Made by a program: the position numbers and the translations under genes. 32,354 nucleotides of DNA, from contig CALFWZ010000205.1 in the NCBI GenBank assembly GCA_937928405.1, forward strand, positions 1 to 32,354. Reading direction: 5' to 3'. The notes under the pieces were generated by a model, which saw nothing but the letters and a program-made list of their open reading frames with translations, had not been told where the DNA came from and ran no database searches. The stretch comes from an uncultured Saprospiraceae bacterium (GTDB lineage: Bacteria > Bacteroidota > Bacteroidia > Chitinophagales > Saprospiraceae). Below, piece after piece: positions 1-7,513 of this stretch (position 1 is its first letter; each line of letters opens with the position of its first letter).

Positions 1-96
1 AATTCAACAATTCAACAATTCAACAATTCAACAATTCAACAATTCAACAATTCAACAATTCAACAATTCAACAATTCAACAATTCAACAATTCAAC
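1..96. repeat. Tandem octamer array, 12 x AATTCAAC
   Basis: Twelve perfect head-to-tail copies of the 8-bp unit AATTCAAC run from the window edge and may continue outside it. Read on the strand of the neighbouring panB gene the unit is GTTGAATT, so the array lies 3' of panB, separated from it by a CTCTGCG-type element. It belongs to the same octamer family as the arrays at 20771, 25051, 28922, 29717 and 30478. Confidence 0.97.
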
Positions 97-103
97 AATG
101 AGC

Positions 104-248
104 TTACTCTAAAAACTAAGAAAACAAATTTTTCAAAAATCATGAAACAAAATTAATATATGTATTTGCTTTGCGATAAAAGATATACACGTTAAAAATT
201 CTCTGCGTTCTCTGTGTCTCTGCGAGAAAAACACTTTTTATAGAGTAA
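104..248. repeat. Dispersed intergenic element with inverted ends, copy A
   Basis: The element begins with TTACTCTAAAAA (104-115) and ends with TTTTTATAGAGTAA (235-248), which is its inverted complement apart from two extra bases. Inside is a GATAAAAGATATACACG segment followed by a pyrimidine-rich CTCTGCG/TTCTCTG run. A second near full-length copy lies at 31734-31888, with partial or diverged copies at 28857, 24921 and 32029. It has no coding capacity, so it is either a MITE-like or REP-like element or a structured repeat. Confidence 0.75.
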
Positions 249-258
249 ATTCAAGAAT

Positions 259-1074
259 TCAATACTGCTCCTTCTCATTAGGAAAATCACCCGACTTCAC
301 ATCCTTAATATATGCTTCGGTGGCCGTCTTCATGGTATCAAATAATTCTAAATAACGGCGTAAAAATCTAGGTTTAAAATCTTTGGTAATACCCATGATA
401 TCGTGGGTGACAAGCACCTGTCCATCTACGTTTGGTCCAGCCCCAATACCAATCACGGGAATGTTGAGTGCTTTGGTTACCTCCGCAGCTAATTGTGCCG
501 GAATTTTTTCAAGTACAATAGCAAAACAACCCAATGCTTCTAGATGTTTGGCGTCCCGTAATAGTTTTTGAGCTTCCTCTTCTTCCTTGGCTCTTACCGT
601 GTAAGTACCAAATTTATAAATAGATTGTGGCGTTAATCCTAAATGGCCCATGACCGGTACTCCAGCGGACAACACCCGCTTGATAGAATCTTCGATTTCA
701 ATGCCTCCTTCCATTTTTACCGCATGTCCTCCAGACTCCTTCATGATTTTGATGGTAGAGGATAAGGCCTTGGTAGAATTACCTTGATAGCTACCAAATG
801 GTAAATCCACGACAACCAAACACTTTTTTACTGCCCGAATCACACTAGAGGCATGGTAGATCATTTGATCCAACGTAATCGGAAGGGTCGTCTCGTGACC
901 AGCCATCACATTAGAAGCGGAATCTCCTACCAATAGGATATCAATACCCGCTGCATCCAGAATTCTGGCCATAGAGTAGTCATAGGCAGTAAGCATGGAT
1001 ATTTTTTCACCGTTGTCTTTCATGGACTGTAAGACGTGGGTGGTAATTCTTTTAACTTCTTTTGAAACAGACAT
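259..1074 (-). CDS. panB: 3-methyl-2-oxobutanoate hydroxymethyltransferase (ketopantoate synthase)
   Basis: PanB transfers a hydroxymethyl group from 5,10-methylene-tetrahydrofolate to 2-oxoisovalerate to make ketopantoate, the first committed step of pantothenate and CoA synthesis, in the cytoplasm. The 271 residues are full length for the family. Visible landmarks are MLTAYDYSMA near residue 27, the metal-binding LLVGDS (D51) and VVVDLPFGSY (D90), the substrate-binding AVKMEGG (K120, E122), MGHLGLTPQ near 142 and the expected catalytic glutamate in IVLEK (E189). A C-terminal extension rich in charged residues follows. The gene stands alone on the minus strand; no panC or panD is adjacent. 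A poor promoter match lies upstream at 1094-1124 (a TAtcTTGC-like -7 box and a TTG 20 nt before it). The 3' side runs into repeats. Confidence 0.97.
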   Translation of the reverse strand: MSVSKEVKRITTHVLQSMKDNGEKISMLTAYDYSMARILDAAGIDILLVGDSASNVMAGHETTLPITLDQMIYHASSVIRAVKKCLVVVDLPFGSYQGNSTKALSSTIKIMKESGGHAVKMEGGIEIEDSIKRVLSAGVPVMGHLGLTPQSIYKFGTYTVRAKEEEEAQKLLRDAKHLEALGCFAIVLEKIPAQLAAEVTKALNIPVIGIGAGPNVDGQVLVTHDIMGITKDFKPRFLRRYLELFDTMKTATEAYIKDVKSGDFPNEKEQY

Positions 1075-1266
1075 ATTTATTATTTTTAGGATCGCAAGAT
1101 ATTGAAGTTGTTCATCAATTCCAAAAGGAAAAAAAGACGAGCTAGTTATATATTTTTATCAATTCTCAGCCAATTTGGACGTTTCTAAAGAACCTCATAC
1201 TTCGTTTTGTCTTAGATAGATCTAAAATTTAACGAAATACTACCTTTAATTTTCAGGATAAAGGTC

Positions 1267-1275
1267 TATTTTTGC
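1267..1275 (+). promoter_or_regulatory. Bacteroidota -7 box TAttTTTGC abutting a start codon
   Basis: TATTTTTGC fits the TAnnTTTG(C) -7 consensus exactly, and its G lies only 5 nt before the ATG at 1279. No TTG is found at the usual 17-23 nt upstream. If used, transcription would start at or next to the ATG, which would make the mRNA leaderless. Confidence 0.5.
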
Positions 1276-1278
1276 ATT

Positions 1279-2301
1279 ATGAAAAGAATATTTTATCTCT
1301 TACTACCCATCCTCATTATTGTCGGATTTTCTAATTGTTCCAATGATTTTGAATTGACGACGGGCGATATCAATAAGCCAGTGATATATGGTTTCCTTTC
1401 TCCACAAGACACCGCTACCTATATTAGAGTTGAAAAGGCCTTTGTCAGTGAAAATACCAGTGCGTTGGAACTATCACAGCGACCAGAAGAGCTTTATTAT
1501 GAAAATATTGGCGTCACCTTGAGTTCTGGTGGAAATACCTATCCCATGATCCGGGTGGATGGTGCCGCAGAAGGTTACCCAAGAGATGCTGGTGTCTTTT
1601 TAGACGCTCCTAATTTTTTATATAAATTGAATTTACCTGCTGGAGAAACCTATGATGGTGGTGAAGATTATCGATTAAGTGTTACCGACCTTGGCAGTGA
1701 TACCTTGATTACAGAAGTAACGACGGCTATTGTACATGCACCGATCATCCAATTTCCCGACCAAGATGATGAATTTGAGTGGAGGTCTAGTATCGAAGGC
1801 CAAAATGATATTCGTACACAGTGGAGATTAAATAATACCACGGCAGCGGTCTTTGATATTCGTATTCAATTGAATTACCAGGAAGCTATCAACGGTGACC
1901 TTAATAATCGGGTTAATAAATCTGTTGATTTTACGGTATTGAAAAATATCCAGCCAGAAGATGAAAATGATACCGGCATTTCCGTGGAAGTGCTCGCTAC
2001 CGACATTCTTTCGGGTATTAGTGGTGCGGTAGATGCTACAGGCCCTGGACCACGCTTTTTTACAAGTTTGGAAGTGATTGTAGATGCTGGCTCCAATGAT
2101 TTATTGGATTTTATCAATGTTGGACAAGCAAATACCGGATTAACTGGTGCTTCGGTCCCTCCAATTTTTAGCAATATACCAGGTGGATTTGGGTTGTTTT
2201 CCTCACGGAATAGTGCTTCCGTGGGTGGACTACAGTTAGTCGGAGAGGCAAGAGATAGTTTAATAGACGGACGATTTACCAAAGATCTGAACTTCCAGTA
2301 G
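1279..2301 (+). CDS. Uncharacterised lipoprotein, possibly DUF4249-like
   Basis: A 340-residue exported lipoprotein. The N-terminus is a type II signal peptide (basic start, long hydrophobic run, lipobox GFSNC, lipidated Cys20). The mature part begins with INKPVIYGFLSPQDTATYIRVEKAF, split here as INKPVIYGFL then SPQDTATYIRV, resembling the opening strand pattern of DUF4249 lipoproteins that accompany TonB receptors. The rest is predicted beta-rich with many Asp/Asn turns and no catalytic motif. No TonB receptor is adjacent; the nearest pair is at 14607-17968. Family membership is a guess from sequence flavour; lipoprotein status is firm. A 7-bp inverted repeat overlaps the stop codon. Confidence 0.8.
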   Translation: MKRIFYLLLPILIIVGFSNCSNDFELTTGDINKPVIYGFLSPQDTATYIRVEKAFVSENTSALELSQRPEELYYENIGVTLSSGGNTYPMIRVDGAAEGYPRDAGVFLDAPNFLYKLNLPAGETYDGGEDYRLSVTDLGSDTLITEVTTAIVHAPIIQFPDQDDEFEWRSSIEGQNDIRTQWRLNNTTAAVFDIRIQLNYQEAINGDLNNRVNKSVDFTVLKNIQPEDENDTGISVEVLATDILSGISGAVDATGPGPRFFTSLEVIVDAGSNDLLDFINVGQANTGLTGASVPPIFSNIPGGFGLFSSRNSASVGGLQLVGEARDSLIDGRFTKDLNFQ

Positions 2302-2320
2302 CTCGGTCAGGGTAGCTACT
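2297..2320 (+). terminator. Stem-loop overlapping the stop codon
   Basis: AGTAGCT (2297-2303) and AGCTACT (2314-2320) form a 7-bp stem with a 10-nt loop. The TAG stop at 2299-2301 lies in the left arm. The stem is followed by AAAATGTTTT rather than a clean T run, so it may be a weak terminator or an mRNA-stabilising hairpin. Confidence 0.35.
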
Positions 2321-2355
2321 AAAATGTTTTATTTAAAATAAAAATAAACAAAAAG

Positions 2356-2387
2356 TTGTAAAAAGTAAGATTTTGTCTTACCTTTAC
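2356..2387 (+). promoter_or_regulatory. Promoter TTG-N20-TAccTTTAC
   Basis: TTG at 2356-2358 and TACCTTTAC at 2379-2387 are 20 nt apart, the spacing expected for the -33 and -7 elements of the Bacteroidota housekeeping sigma factor. The last G of TAnnTTTG is A here. The predicted transcript would start near 2392, about 30 nt before the next ATG. Confidence 0.5.
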
Positions 2388-2422
2388 CAGTAATCTGATT
2401 TATTCCACCTAAATCTACTGGT

Positions 2423-3043
2423 ATGTCTTACACACTTTACAATATCAAATTTCTTTCTCAAAACTCAGGACGATACATTCGCCCAGACAAAAAATCACTT
2501 TTCGCTATTCTTAAACCTGGGAATTACGCTCAGCTGATGTTGCGTACAACTAATAATAAACCGGGGTTTATAGGGATTGAAAAAGTATGGGTCGTCATTG
2601 ACAGATTTGAAAAAAGCCAATACTTTGGTCGGTTAATTACTATTCCGCAAGTGATAAAAAGTTTGAAAATGGGAGATACCATTCCTTTTGCTTATGACTA
2701 TGTTTTGGGAGCAAGACCGGGAGCAGCCATGACCAATCGTCTCGACATGGGAAACAAAGATATGCGGTGCTTGGTAAGTGAAAAAGTGCTAAACTTCGAT
2801 TGCTCTATCGGTGCTGGAATGCGGGAAATGCCCACCCTTTATAAGGATTCCGGTTGGCGATTTTTTTATGACGAAGCCGAGATTGCGGAATTTCCCAAAG
2901 ATATGCACAGTGTACCTATTGGGTTGCTTAGTTTTACTAGGGAGGACTTAGATATTCCCTTGGGGAGCAAAATGGACTTTTCTAATCAAACCATTAAAGC
3001 GGATATTTCTAAGCTTTGGACCCCACGATCTTCTAGGGCTTGA
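2423..3043 (+). CDS. DUF2314 + DUF2185 (Imm33-like) two-domain protein
   Basis: A 206-residue cytoplasmic protein without signal peptide. The first half (about 30-100: PGNYAQLML, VWVVIDRFEKSQYFGRLI, LKMGDTIPFAYDYV) has the pattern of DUF2314, a small domain in which an aromatic-rich strand is followed by a G-x-L strand and K-x-GD-x-V/I-x-F. The second half (about 113-172: MRCLVSEKVL, GAGMRE, KDSGWRFFYDEAE) matches the DUF2185 signature C-[IVL]-[VA]-S-x-x-[VI] and DSGWRFF. DUF2185 proteins are grouped with immunity proteins (Imm33) in polymorphic toxin systems, but many are solitary. No toxin gene lies nearby, so a role in immunity is not supported by context. The domain calls are from memory of family patterns. 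Confidence 0.75.
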   Translation: MSYTLYNIKFLSQNSGRYIRPDKKSLFAILKPGNYAQLMLRTTNNKPGFIGIEKVWVVIDRFEKSQYFGRLITIPQVIKSLKMGDTIPFAYDYVLGARPGAAMTNRLDMGNKDMRCLVSEKVLNFDCSIGAGMREMPTLYKDSGWRFFYDEAEIAEFPKDMHSVPIGLLSFTREDLDIPLGSKMDFSNQTIKADISKLWTPRSSRA

Positions 3044-3151
3044 TTAGAGATAATGCCTACATCGCCTCACAATATGGTGGAATGTTGTAGATGTCTTTTT
3101 TGCTTTTTTTTGAATTTTTTTTACTTTTTATTAAAAAAAAGCTAAGCAATT

Positions 3152-3182
3152 TTGCATTAGAGCCATGAAATCTCTATGTTTG
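3152..3182 (+). promoter_or_regulatory. Promoter of the aromatic amino acid operon, TTG-N20-TAtgTTTG
   Basis: TTG (3152-3154), 20 nt, then TATGTTTG (3175-3182) is an exact match to the Bacteroidota promoter consensus with optimal spacing. Predicted start is near 3188, giving a leader of about 225 nt before the aminotransferase ATG. The leader contains the short reading frame and terminator annotated next. Confidence 0.7.
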
Positions 3183-3272
3183 TTATAATCAGAAGAAACT
3201 CATGCTATAATTTTTAGCTAGTTCCTTAACCAAAAAAATAGTGCCTCGTGCCAATATCAACTTATTTTAACT

Positions 3273-3329
3273 ATGCATTTTATTTCTTTTACGATCACTC
3301 GTAAACTGGGACCTTGTATAGTTAATTAA
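3273..3329 (+). CDS. Putative 18-residue leader peptide of the attenuator
   Basis: A short reading frame, MHFISFTITRKLGPCIVN, ends 4 nt before the terminator stem. Phe codons at positions 3 and 6 (3279-3281 and 3288-3290) lie where a stalled ribosome would cover RNA to about 3303, leaving the TGGGAC segment at 3307-3312 free. A ribosome reaching the stop codon would cover that segment. This is the geometry of a classical ribosome-mediated attenuator. Two separated Phe codons are a weaker sensor than the runs seen in enteric leaders, so the call is tentative. Confidence 0.5.
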   Translation: MHFISFTITRKLGPCIVN

Positions 3330-3333
3330 AAAT

Positions 3334-3363
3334 AAAGAGTTCCATGTGAGCTCTTTTTTTTTT
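3334..3363 (+). terminator. Intrinsic terminator / attenuator ahead of the Phe/Tyr operon
   Basis: AAAGAGTT (3334-3341) pairs with AGCTCTTT (3349-3356) in an 8-bp stem with one G-U pair and a 7-nt loop, followed by T continuing to 3363 (a 10-T run in all). It lies inside the leader, 51 nt before the ATG at 3415. A competing stem is possible between TGGGAC (3307-3312) and GTTCCA (3339-3344), 6 bp with one G-U; it would use up the left arm of the terminator and act as antiterminator. Confidence 0.7.
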
Positions 3364-3414
3364 GGCCAATGGGAAAAAACGTTGGGTGTTTTGACAAAAA
3401 AAATAGCAATAAAT

Positions 3415-4569
3415 ATGATTATCAATACTGCCGCCAGAATTAATACGGTCGAAGAATATTATTTTTCGCGCAAGCTGAAAGAACTAGATCTGCTAAGAAA
3501 GAACGGGCAGGAAATTATCAATCTAGGCATTGGTAGTCCTGACCTACCTCCTGCACCTGCGGTGGTAACGGCCTTAGGAACGTATAGTGAATCGTCTAGT
3601 AATCACGGCTACCAATCCTACCGAGGCATTCCAGCATTGAGAGCAGCCTACGCAGCTTGGTACAAAAAATATTTTTCGGTAGATCTAAATCCTGAATCGG
3701 AAGTCTTACCGCTGATCGGATCTAAAGAAGGGATTATGCATCTATCAATGACTTTTTTAGAAGCAGGAGATGAAGTGTTAATTCCCAATCCGGGATATCC
3801 GGCCTACGCAGCTACCGCTCGTTTAGCAGGAGCGACCGTTCGATATTACGAACTTAATGAAGCACAAAATTGGTTGCCTAATCTAACTGAACTAGCCCAA
3901 ACTGATTTGACGAAAGTCAAAATCATGTGGATCAATTACCCGCATATGCCCACTGGAACAGCAGCGAGTGCAGACCTTTTTGAAAAACTTGTACAATTTG
4001 CACAGATTCATAAGATACTGTTGGTTAATGATAATCCCTACAGCTTTATTCTCAATGAGCAGCAAAAAAGTATTCTATCTGTTCCAGGAGCGAAAACTGT
4101 AGCCTTGGAACTTAATTCACTTAGTAAGTCACATAATATGGCTGGCTGGCGAATGGGAATCTTAGCTGGAGATAGTGCTTATTTACAAGAGGTGATGAAA
4201 TTTAAAAGTAACATGGATTCTGGAATGTTTCGTCCTGCTATGTTGGCTGCGGTGGAGGCACTTAAAAATCCACCTAGCTGGTACGAAAATCTCAATGCCG
4301 TTTATCGGGAACGTAGAGCGGTCGTTTATAAGATTATGGATGCGCTAAATTGTGCCTATCGAAAGGATCAAGTAGGATTGTTTGTTTGGGCGAAAATAAA
4401 AGACCCATCTATCAATGGATTTGAACTAGTAGATAAACTCTTAGTTGAAAAAGGTATTTTTGTAACGCCAGGTGGAATTTTTGGTAGTCAAGGAGATGAC
4501 TATATTCGAATCTCTCTTTGTGCGAAAGAAACTGTATTGTCCAAAGCCTACGGATTAATTACGAGATAA
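3415..4569 (+). CDS. PLP-dependent class I/II aminotransferase (aromatic operon)
   Basis: A fold-type I aminotransferase (384 residues from the ATG at 3415), expected to act on phenylpyruvate, 4-hydroxyphenylpyruvate or prephenate as partner of the two genes that follow. Motifs include NLGIGSPDLPPAP near the N-terminus, the NPGYPAY substrate loop, WINYPHMPTG (aligned with the NPxNPTG motif), NDNPYSF with the cofactor-binding Asp/Tyr, and the Schiff-base lysine in LNSLSKSHNMAGWR. A longer frame begins with GTG at 3346, but its first codons lie in the terminator hairpin and encode an unlikely tail, so ATG 3415 is preferred. The stop is 27 nt before the prephenate dehydrogenase start. Expression is probably controlled by the upstream attenuator. 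Confidence 0.9.
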   Translation: MIINTAARINTVEEYYFSRKLKELDLLRKNGQEIINLGIGSPDLPPAPAVVTALGTYSESSSNHGYQSYRGIPALRAAYAAWYKKYFSVDLNPESEVLPLIGSKEGIMHLSMTFLEAGDEVLIPNPGYPAYAATARLAGATVRYYELNEAQNWLPNLTELAQTDLTKVKIMWINYPHMPTGTAASADLFEKLVQFAQIHKILLVNDNPYSFILNEQQKSILSVPGAKTVALELNSLSKSHNMAGWRMGILAGDSAYLQEVMKFKSNMDSGMFRPAMLAAVEALKNPPSWYENLNAVYRERRAVVYKIMDALNCAYRKDQVGLFVWAKIKDPSINGFELVDKLLVEKGIFVTPGGIFGSQGDDYIRISLCAKETVLSKAYGLITR

Positions 4570-4596
4570 GATGTGTACCCTGAAAAATAAAGAACT

Positions 4597-5436
4597 ATGG
4601 TTGTAACAGTAATTGGTTTAGGGCTTATTGGAGGTTCATTGGCTATTAGTCTGAAAGAAAATGGATTTGCGAAAACCATTATCGGGATAGATCATAATCC
4701 TGAAAATGTAGATAAAGCATTACGGCGTAGATTAATAGATGAAACAATGGAGTTAGTCGAGGGAATTCGCCTAGCAGATTTGGTAATTGTAGCAATTCCT
4801 GTAGATAATATAATACCGTTGTTACCAAAAATTCTCGATCAAGTAACCCATCAGGTAGTAATTGACGTGGGATCAACTAAAGAAAGAATTCTAAAATCTG
4901 TGACTGATCATCCCCGTCGAAATCGTTTTATTGGTACCCATCCAATGGCTGGTACCGAGCATTCTGGACCAGAGGCTGCTATTCCAAATCTTTTTGATGG
5001 AAAAGCTTGTGTACTTTGTGAGGTTGAAAAAACAGATCCCTCAGCGGTAGAACTGGTCGAGAAAATGTACCGGACGATGGATATGAAAATACTACAAATG
5101 AATCCAGTAGAACATGATATTCATACCGCTTATGTTTCTCATATTTCGCATTTATCAGCCTTTGCATTGGCTTTGACAGTATTAGAAAAAGAAAAAAATG
5201 AAGCTAGAATATTTGAGTTGGCGAGCGGTGGATTCTCTTCAACGGTTCGATTGGCTAAAAGTACGCCGAACATGTGGGTTCCTATTTTTTCACAAAATCA
5301 GGAAAACCTACTCGACGTGCTGGACGAACATATTAATACATTGGCCAAATTTAGAACTTGTTTAATAAAAAAAGATTTTACACAAATTTACGAACTGATT
5401 GAAAAAGCAAACTCAATCCGAAAAATTTTGAAATAA
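4597..5436 (+). CDS. tyrA: Prephenate dehydrogenase
   Basis: It oxidatively decarboxylates prephenate to 4-hydroxyphenylpyruvate with NAD(P)+, the committed step to tyrosine. The 279-residue protein starts with a Rossmann nucleotide-binding motif, VIGLGLIGGSLA (residues 4-15), followed by a strand ending in IIGIDHN. The catalytic domain shows DVGSTK, FIGTHPMAGTEHSGP with the conserved histidines, and VSHISHLSAFAL, all typical of the family. There is no fused chorismate mutase at the N-terminus; that activity sits in the next gene. Its TAA overlaps the next ATG by one base (TAATG), indicating translational coupling. Allosteric ACT or TyrA C-terminal domains are not evident. Confidence 0.95.
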   Translation: MVVTVIGLGLIGGSLAISLKENGFAKTIIGIDHNPENVDKALRRRLIDETMELVEGIRLADLVIVAIPVDNIIPLLPKILDQVTHQVVIDVGSTKERILKSVTDHPRRNRFIGTHPMAGTEHSGPEAAIPNLFDGKACVLCEVEKTDPSAVELVEKMYRTMDMKILQMNPVEHDIHTAYVSHISHLSAFALALTVLEKEKNEARIFELASGGFSSTVRLAKSTPNMWVPIFSQNQENLLDVLDEHINTLAKFRTCLIKKDFTQIYELIEKANSIRKILK

Positions 5437-6539
5437 TGGAAATGAATTTTAAACCCCTATTGCCGCAAGAGCGCAAGCGACCTATTATTATTGCCGGACC
5501 TTGTAGCGCAGAAACAGAAATACAAGTCATGGAAACGGCTCGTCAATTAAAAGAAGCTGGACAAGAATTAGATTTCTTTCGGTCAGGTATTTGGAAACCA
5601 CGGACTCGACCGAACTCTTTTGAAGGGGTAGGGAAAGAAGGATTGCAGTGGTTAAAAAAGGTCAAGTCTGAATTTGGTTTTAAAACGTGTACCGAGGTAG
5701 CCAATACAGCCCATGTTTTTCACGCACTAAAAAGTGATATCGATTTATTATGGTTGGGAGCTCGTACAACGGTGAATCCTTTTTCTGTTCAAGAAATTGC
5801 GGATGCCTTGGAAGGGGTGGATAAACCCATTCTAATCAAAAATCCTATTAATCCAGATTTAGGATTGTGGATCGGCGCTATTGAAAGAATTTATAAGGCT
5901 GGACTCCATCGTATTGGAGTGATTCATCGTGGATTTTCTTCTCATGGAGAAACCAAATTTCGGAATGTTCCTCGTTGGCAAATTGCGATCGAGCTTAAAC
6001 GACGTTTTCCTGATTTGATAATGATCTGTGATAATAGCCATATTTGTGGACGTCGAGACATTTTGGGGGAGATTGCACAACAAGCAATGGATCTGAACTA
6101 TGCGGGTATCATGACAGAAACCCACTGTACACCTGACGAGGCTTGGAGTGATGCAGCTCAGCAAATTACACCAGCGGTTTTTAAAGAACTAGTTGATAAT
6201 CTAGTGATTCGAGAAGAAAACTCTAAAGATTTACAAGTCAATGAAAATATTAGTGGTTTAAGAAACCAAATTGACGAACTGGACGAAGAGATTATTAACC
6301 TTATTTCTAATCGAATGCAGTTGGCAGACGCTATTGGTGCTTATAAAAAACGTAACAATATCTCTATTTTACAGTCCAGTCGGTTTAATGATATTTTAGA
6401 ACAAGCCATCATTCAGGGAGAGAAAAAAGGGCTAAGTCAAGGCTTTATTACCACCTTTTTACACGCTATTCATCAGGAATCTATTAATCACCAAAAGGAA
6501 GTTTATAAAAAGACAGAATCAGGAACAGATGTGACATAG
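5436..6539 (+). CDS. Bifunctional DAHP synthase / chorismate mutase
   Basis: The N-terminal ~260 residues form a KDOPS-like (type I-beta) 3-deoxy-D-arabino-heptulosonate-7-phosphate synthase: IIAGPCSAE, FRSGIWKPRTRPNSFEG, GARTTVNPF, ILIKNPINPD, IGVIHRGFSS and ICDNSHICG are visible. It condenses phosphoenolpyruvate and erythrose 4-phosphate, the entry to the shikimate pathway. Residues ~275-360 are an AroQ-type chorismate mutase (LRNQIDELDEEIINLISNRM split as LRNQIDELDE and EIINLISNRM, then AIGAYKKRNN). In this fusion class the mutase part is thought also to mediate feedback by prephenate. The order aminotransferase, tyrA, this fusion is usual in Bacteroidota; the prephenate dehydratase gene often found upstream is missing here. 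Confidence 0.95.
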   Translation: MEMNFKPLLPQERKRPIIIAGPCSAETEIQVMETARQLKEAGQELDFFRSGIWKPRTRPNSFEGVGKEGLQWLKKVKSEFGFKTCTEVANTAHVFHALKSDIDLLWLGARTTVNPFSVQEIADALEGVDKPILIKNPINPDLGLWIGAIERIYKAGLHRIGVIHRGFSSHGETKFRNVPRWQIAIELKRRFPDLIMICDNSHICGRRDILGEIAQQAMDLNYAGIMTETHCTPDEAWSDAAQQITPAVFKELVDNLVIREENSKDLQVNENISGLRNQIDELDEEIINLISNRMQLADAIGAYKKRNNISILQSSRFNDILEQAIIQGEKKGLSQGFITTFLHAIHQESINHQKEVYKKTESGTDVT

Positions 6540-6722
6540 CGTGTATAGAATTTAACTAAGGAAAAATTTTGAATAAAATATATTTCACATAATACTACTT
6601 ATAAGTATTTAATTTTTAGTTATTTATACTCTTTAGATATATTGTATTTGTCTAAGATGTGAAATAGGTGGCATAGTTTTTTCTGACTAATTATTATTAA
6701 TAGTCAAATTAAACTCCCGAAC

Positions 6723-7415
6723 ATGAATTATTCTATAAATACCTACAAATTATCAGCTTACGCTTGTCTAGTAGGTGCACTATCATTTTTTCTTTTATCA
6801 TTTACACCTCCTGTTTCGGTTGTTTTTACTTCATTACTCAAAGGAGAAAAAACCACAGAAGGTAACAAATTGACTTGGACTACTTCTAGCGAGATTGATT
6901 GTTCTCTTTTTATGATTGAGAAATCTCGAGATGGGATTAACTATACTACTTTAGCAACTCTGCCAGCTACTAACTCTAACGAGAAGAGCCGAGAATATCA
7001 TTATTTTGATAAGCAAGAAAAAGGGATGAGAGTATTCTATCGACTAGTTAACGTAGAAGACAATGGATCTGGTAGTTTTACGCACGAAGTCATACTTAGT
7101 AAAAAAGGAGAAAATGCAAAATTCTTTATGAATCAAGTAGATGCTTCTGCTACCCACGAAGACTATAAAGCAAAAGTGGATTGTAAAACAGCAGGTGCTT
7201 TTTCTTATCGGGTAATGACCAATATGGGAGACCTGATGCTCAAAGGAGAGACCGCAGTTGTAAAAGGTATCAATCAAATTGAAATTCCTACCAGCGAATT
7301 ACCAGTTGGTACCTATCAATTAGCACTTAAATTAGAAAACGATATTGAAGTGTTCAAAATCAAAAAACTAAATTCTCCTGCCTTCCCAGAGACCAACTTT
7401 GTACAGAAGAATTAA
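6723..7415 (+). CDS. Secreted Fn3-like protein of unknown function
   Basis: A 230-residue exported protein with an N-terminal hydrophobic segment (residues ~8-35) consistent with a signal peptide. Residues ~40-125 follow the strand pattern common in Bacteroidota surface proteins: NKLTWTTSSEID, FMIEKSRDGINY, YHYFDKQ, RVFYRLVNVED; this is an Fn3/Ig-like sandwich. The C-terminal ~80 residues (YRVMTNMGDLMLKGE, INQIEIPTSELPVGTYQLAL) resemble a type A sorting domain of the type IX secretion system, although a lysine-rich extension follows it. No catalytic motif is visible. The gene is monocistronic and ends in a strong terminator. Confidence 0.85.
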   Translation: MNYSINTYKLSAYACLVGALSFFLLSFTPPVSVVFTSLLKGEKTTEGNKLTWTTSSEIDCSLFMIEKSRDGINYTTLATLPATNSNEKSREYHYFDKQEKGMRVFYRLVNVEDNGSGSFTHEVILSKKGENAKFFMNQVDASATHEDYKAKVDCKTAGAFSYRVMTNMGDLMLKGETAVVKGINQIEIPTSELPVGTYQLALKLENDIEVFKIKKLNSPAFPETNFVQKN

Positions 7416-7460
7416 GTACATAACGTACTAATCAAAAATAATATTAGTGGTTTTAAAAGT

Positions 7461-7504
7461 GTCAAAGTGCTTGATTAATTTCAAGCACTTTGACCTTTTT
7501 TTTT
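7461..7504 (+). terminator. Strong intrinsic terminator after the Fn3-like gene
   Basis: A 14-bp perfect stem (7461-7474 with 7481-7494, built on GTCAAAGTGCTTGA) with a 6-nt loop is followed by a run of 9 T (7496-7504). It separates the plus-strand gene from convergent pepT, whose stop is 10 nt beyond. Confidence 0.92.
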
Positions 7505-7513
7505 GAACAATAT

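Noticed and set aside
1..96. CRISPR array
   Set aside because: The 8-bp units are contiguous with no spacers; no cas genes are present.
1875..2282. 135-residue frame on the minus strand inside the lipoprotein gene
   Set aside because: It is antisense to a gene with a clear signal peptide and lipobox, and has no start context or recognisable domain.
2423..3043. Part of a toxin-immunity locus
   Set aside because: Neither neighbour resembles a toxin or a secretion substrate; the neighbours are a lipoprotein and the aromatic operon.
3346..3414. GTG start giving a 23-residue extension of the aminotransferase
   Set aside because: The codons lie in the loop and right arm of the intrinsic terminator and its T run; family similarity starts after ATG 3415.
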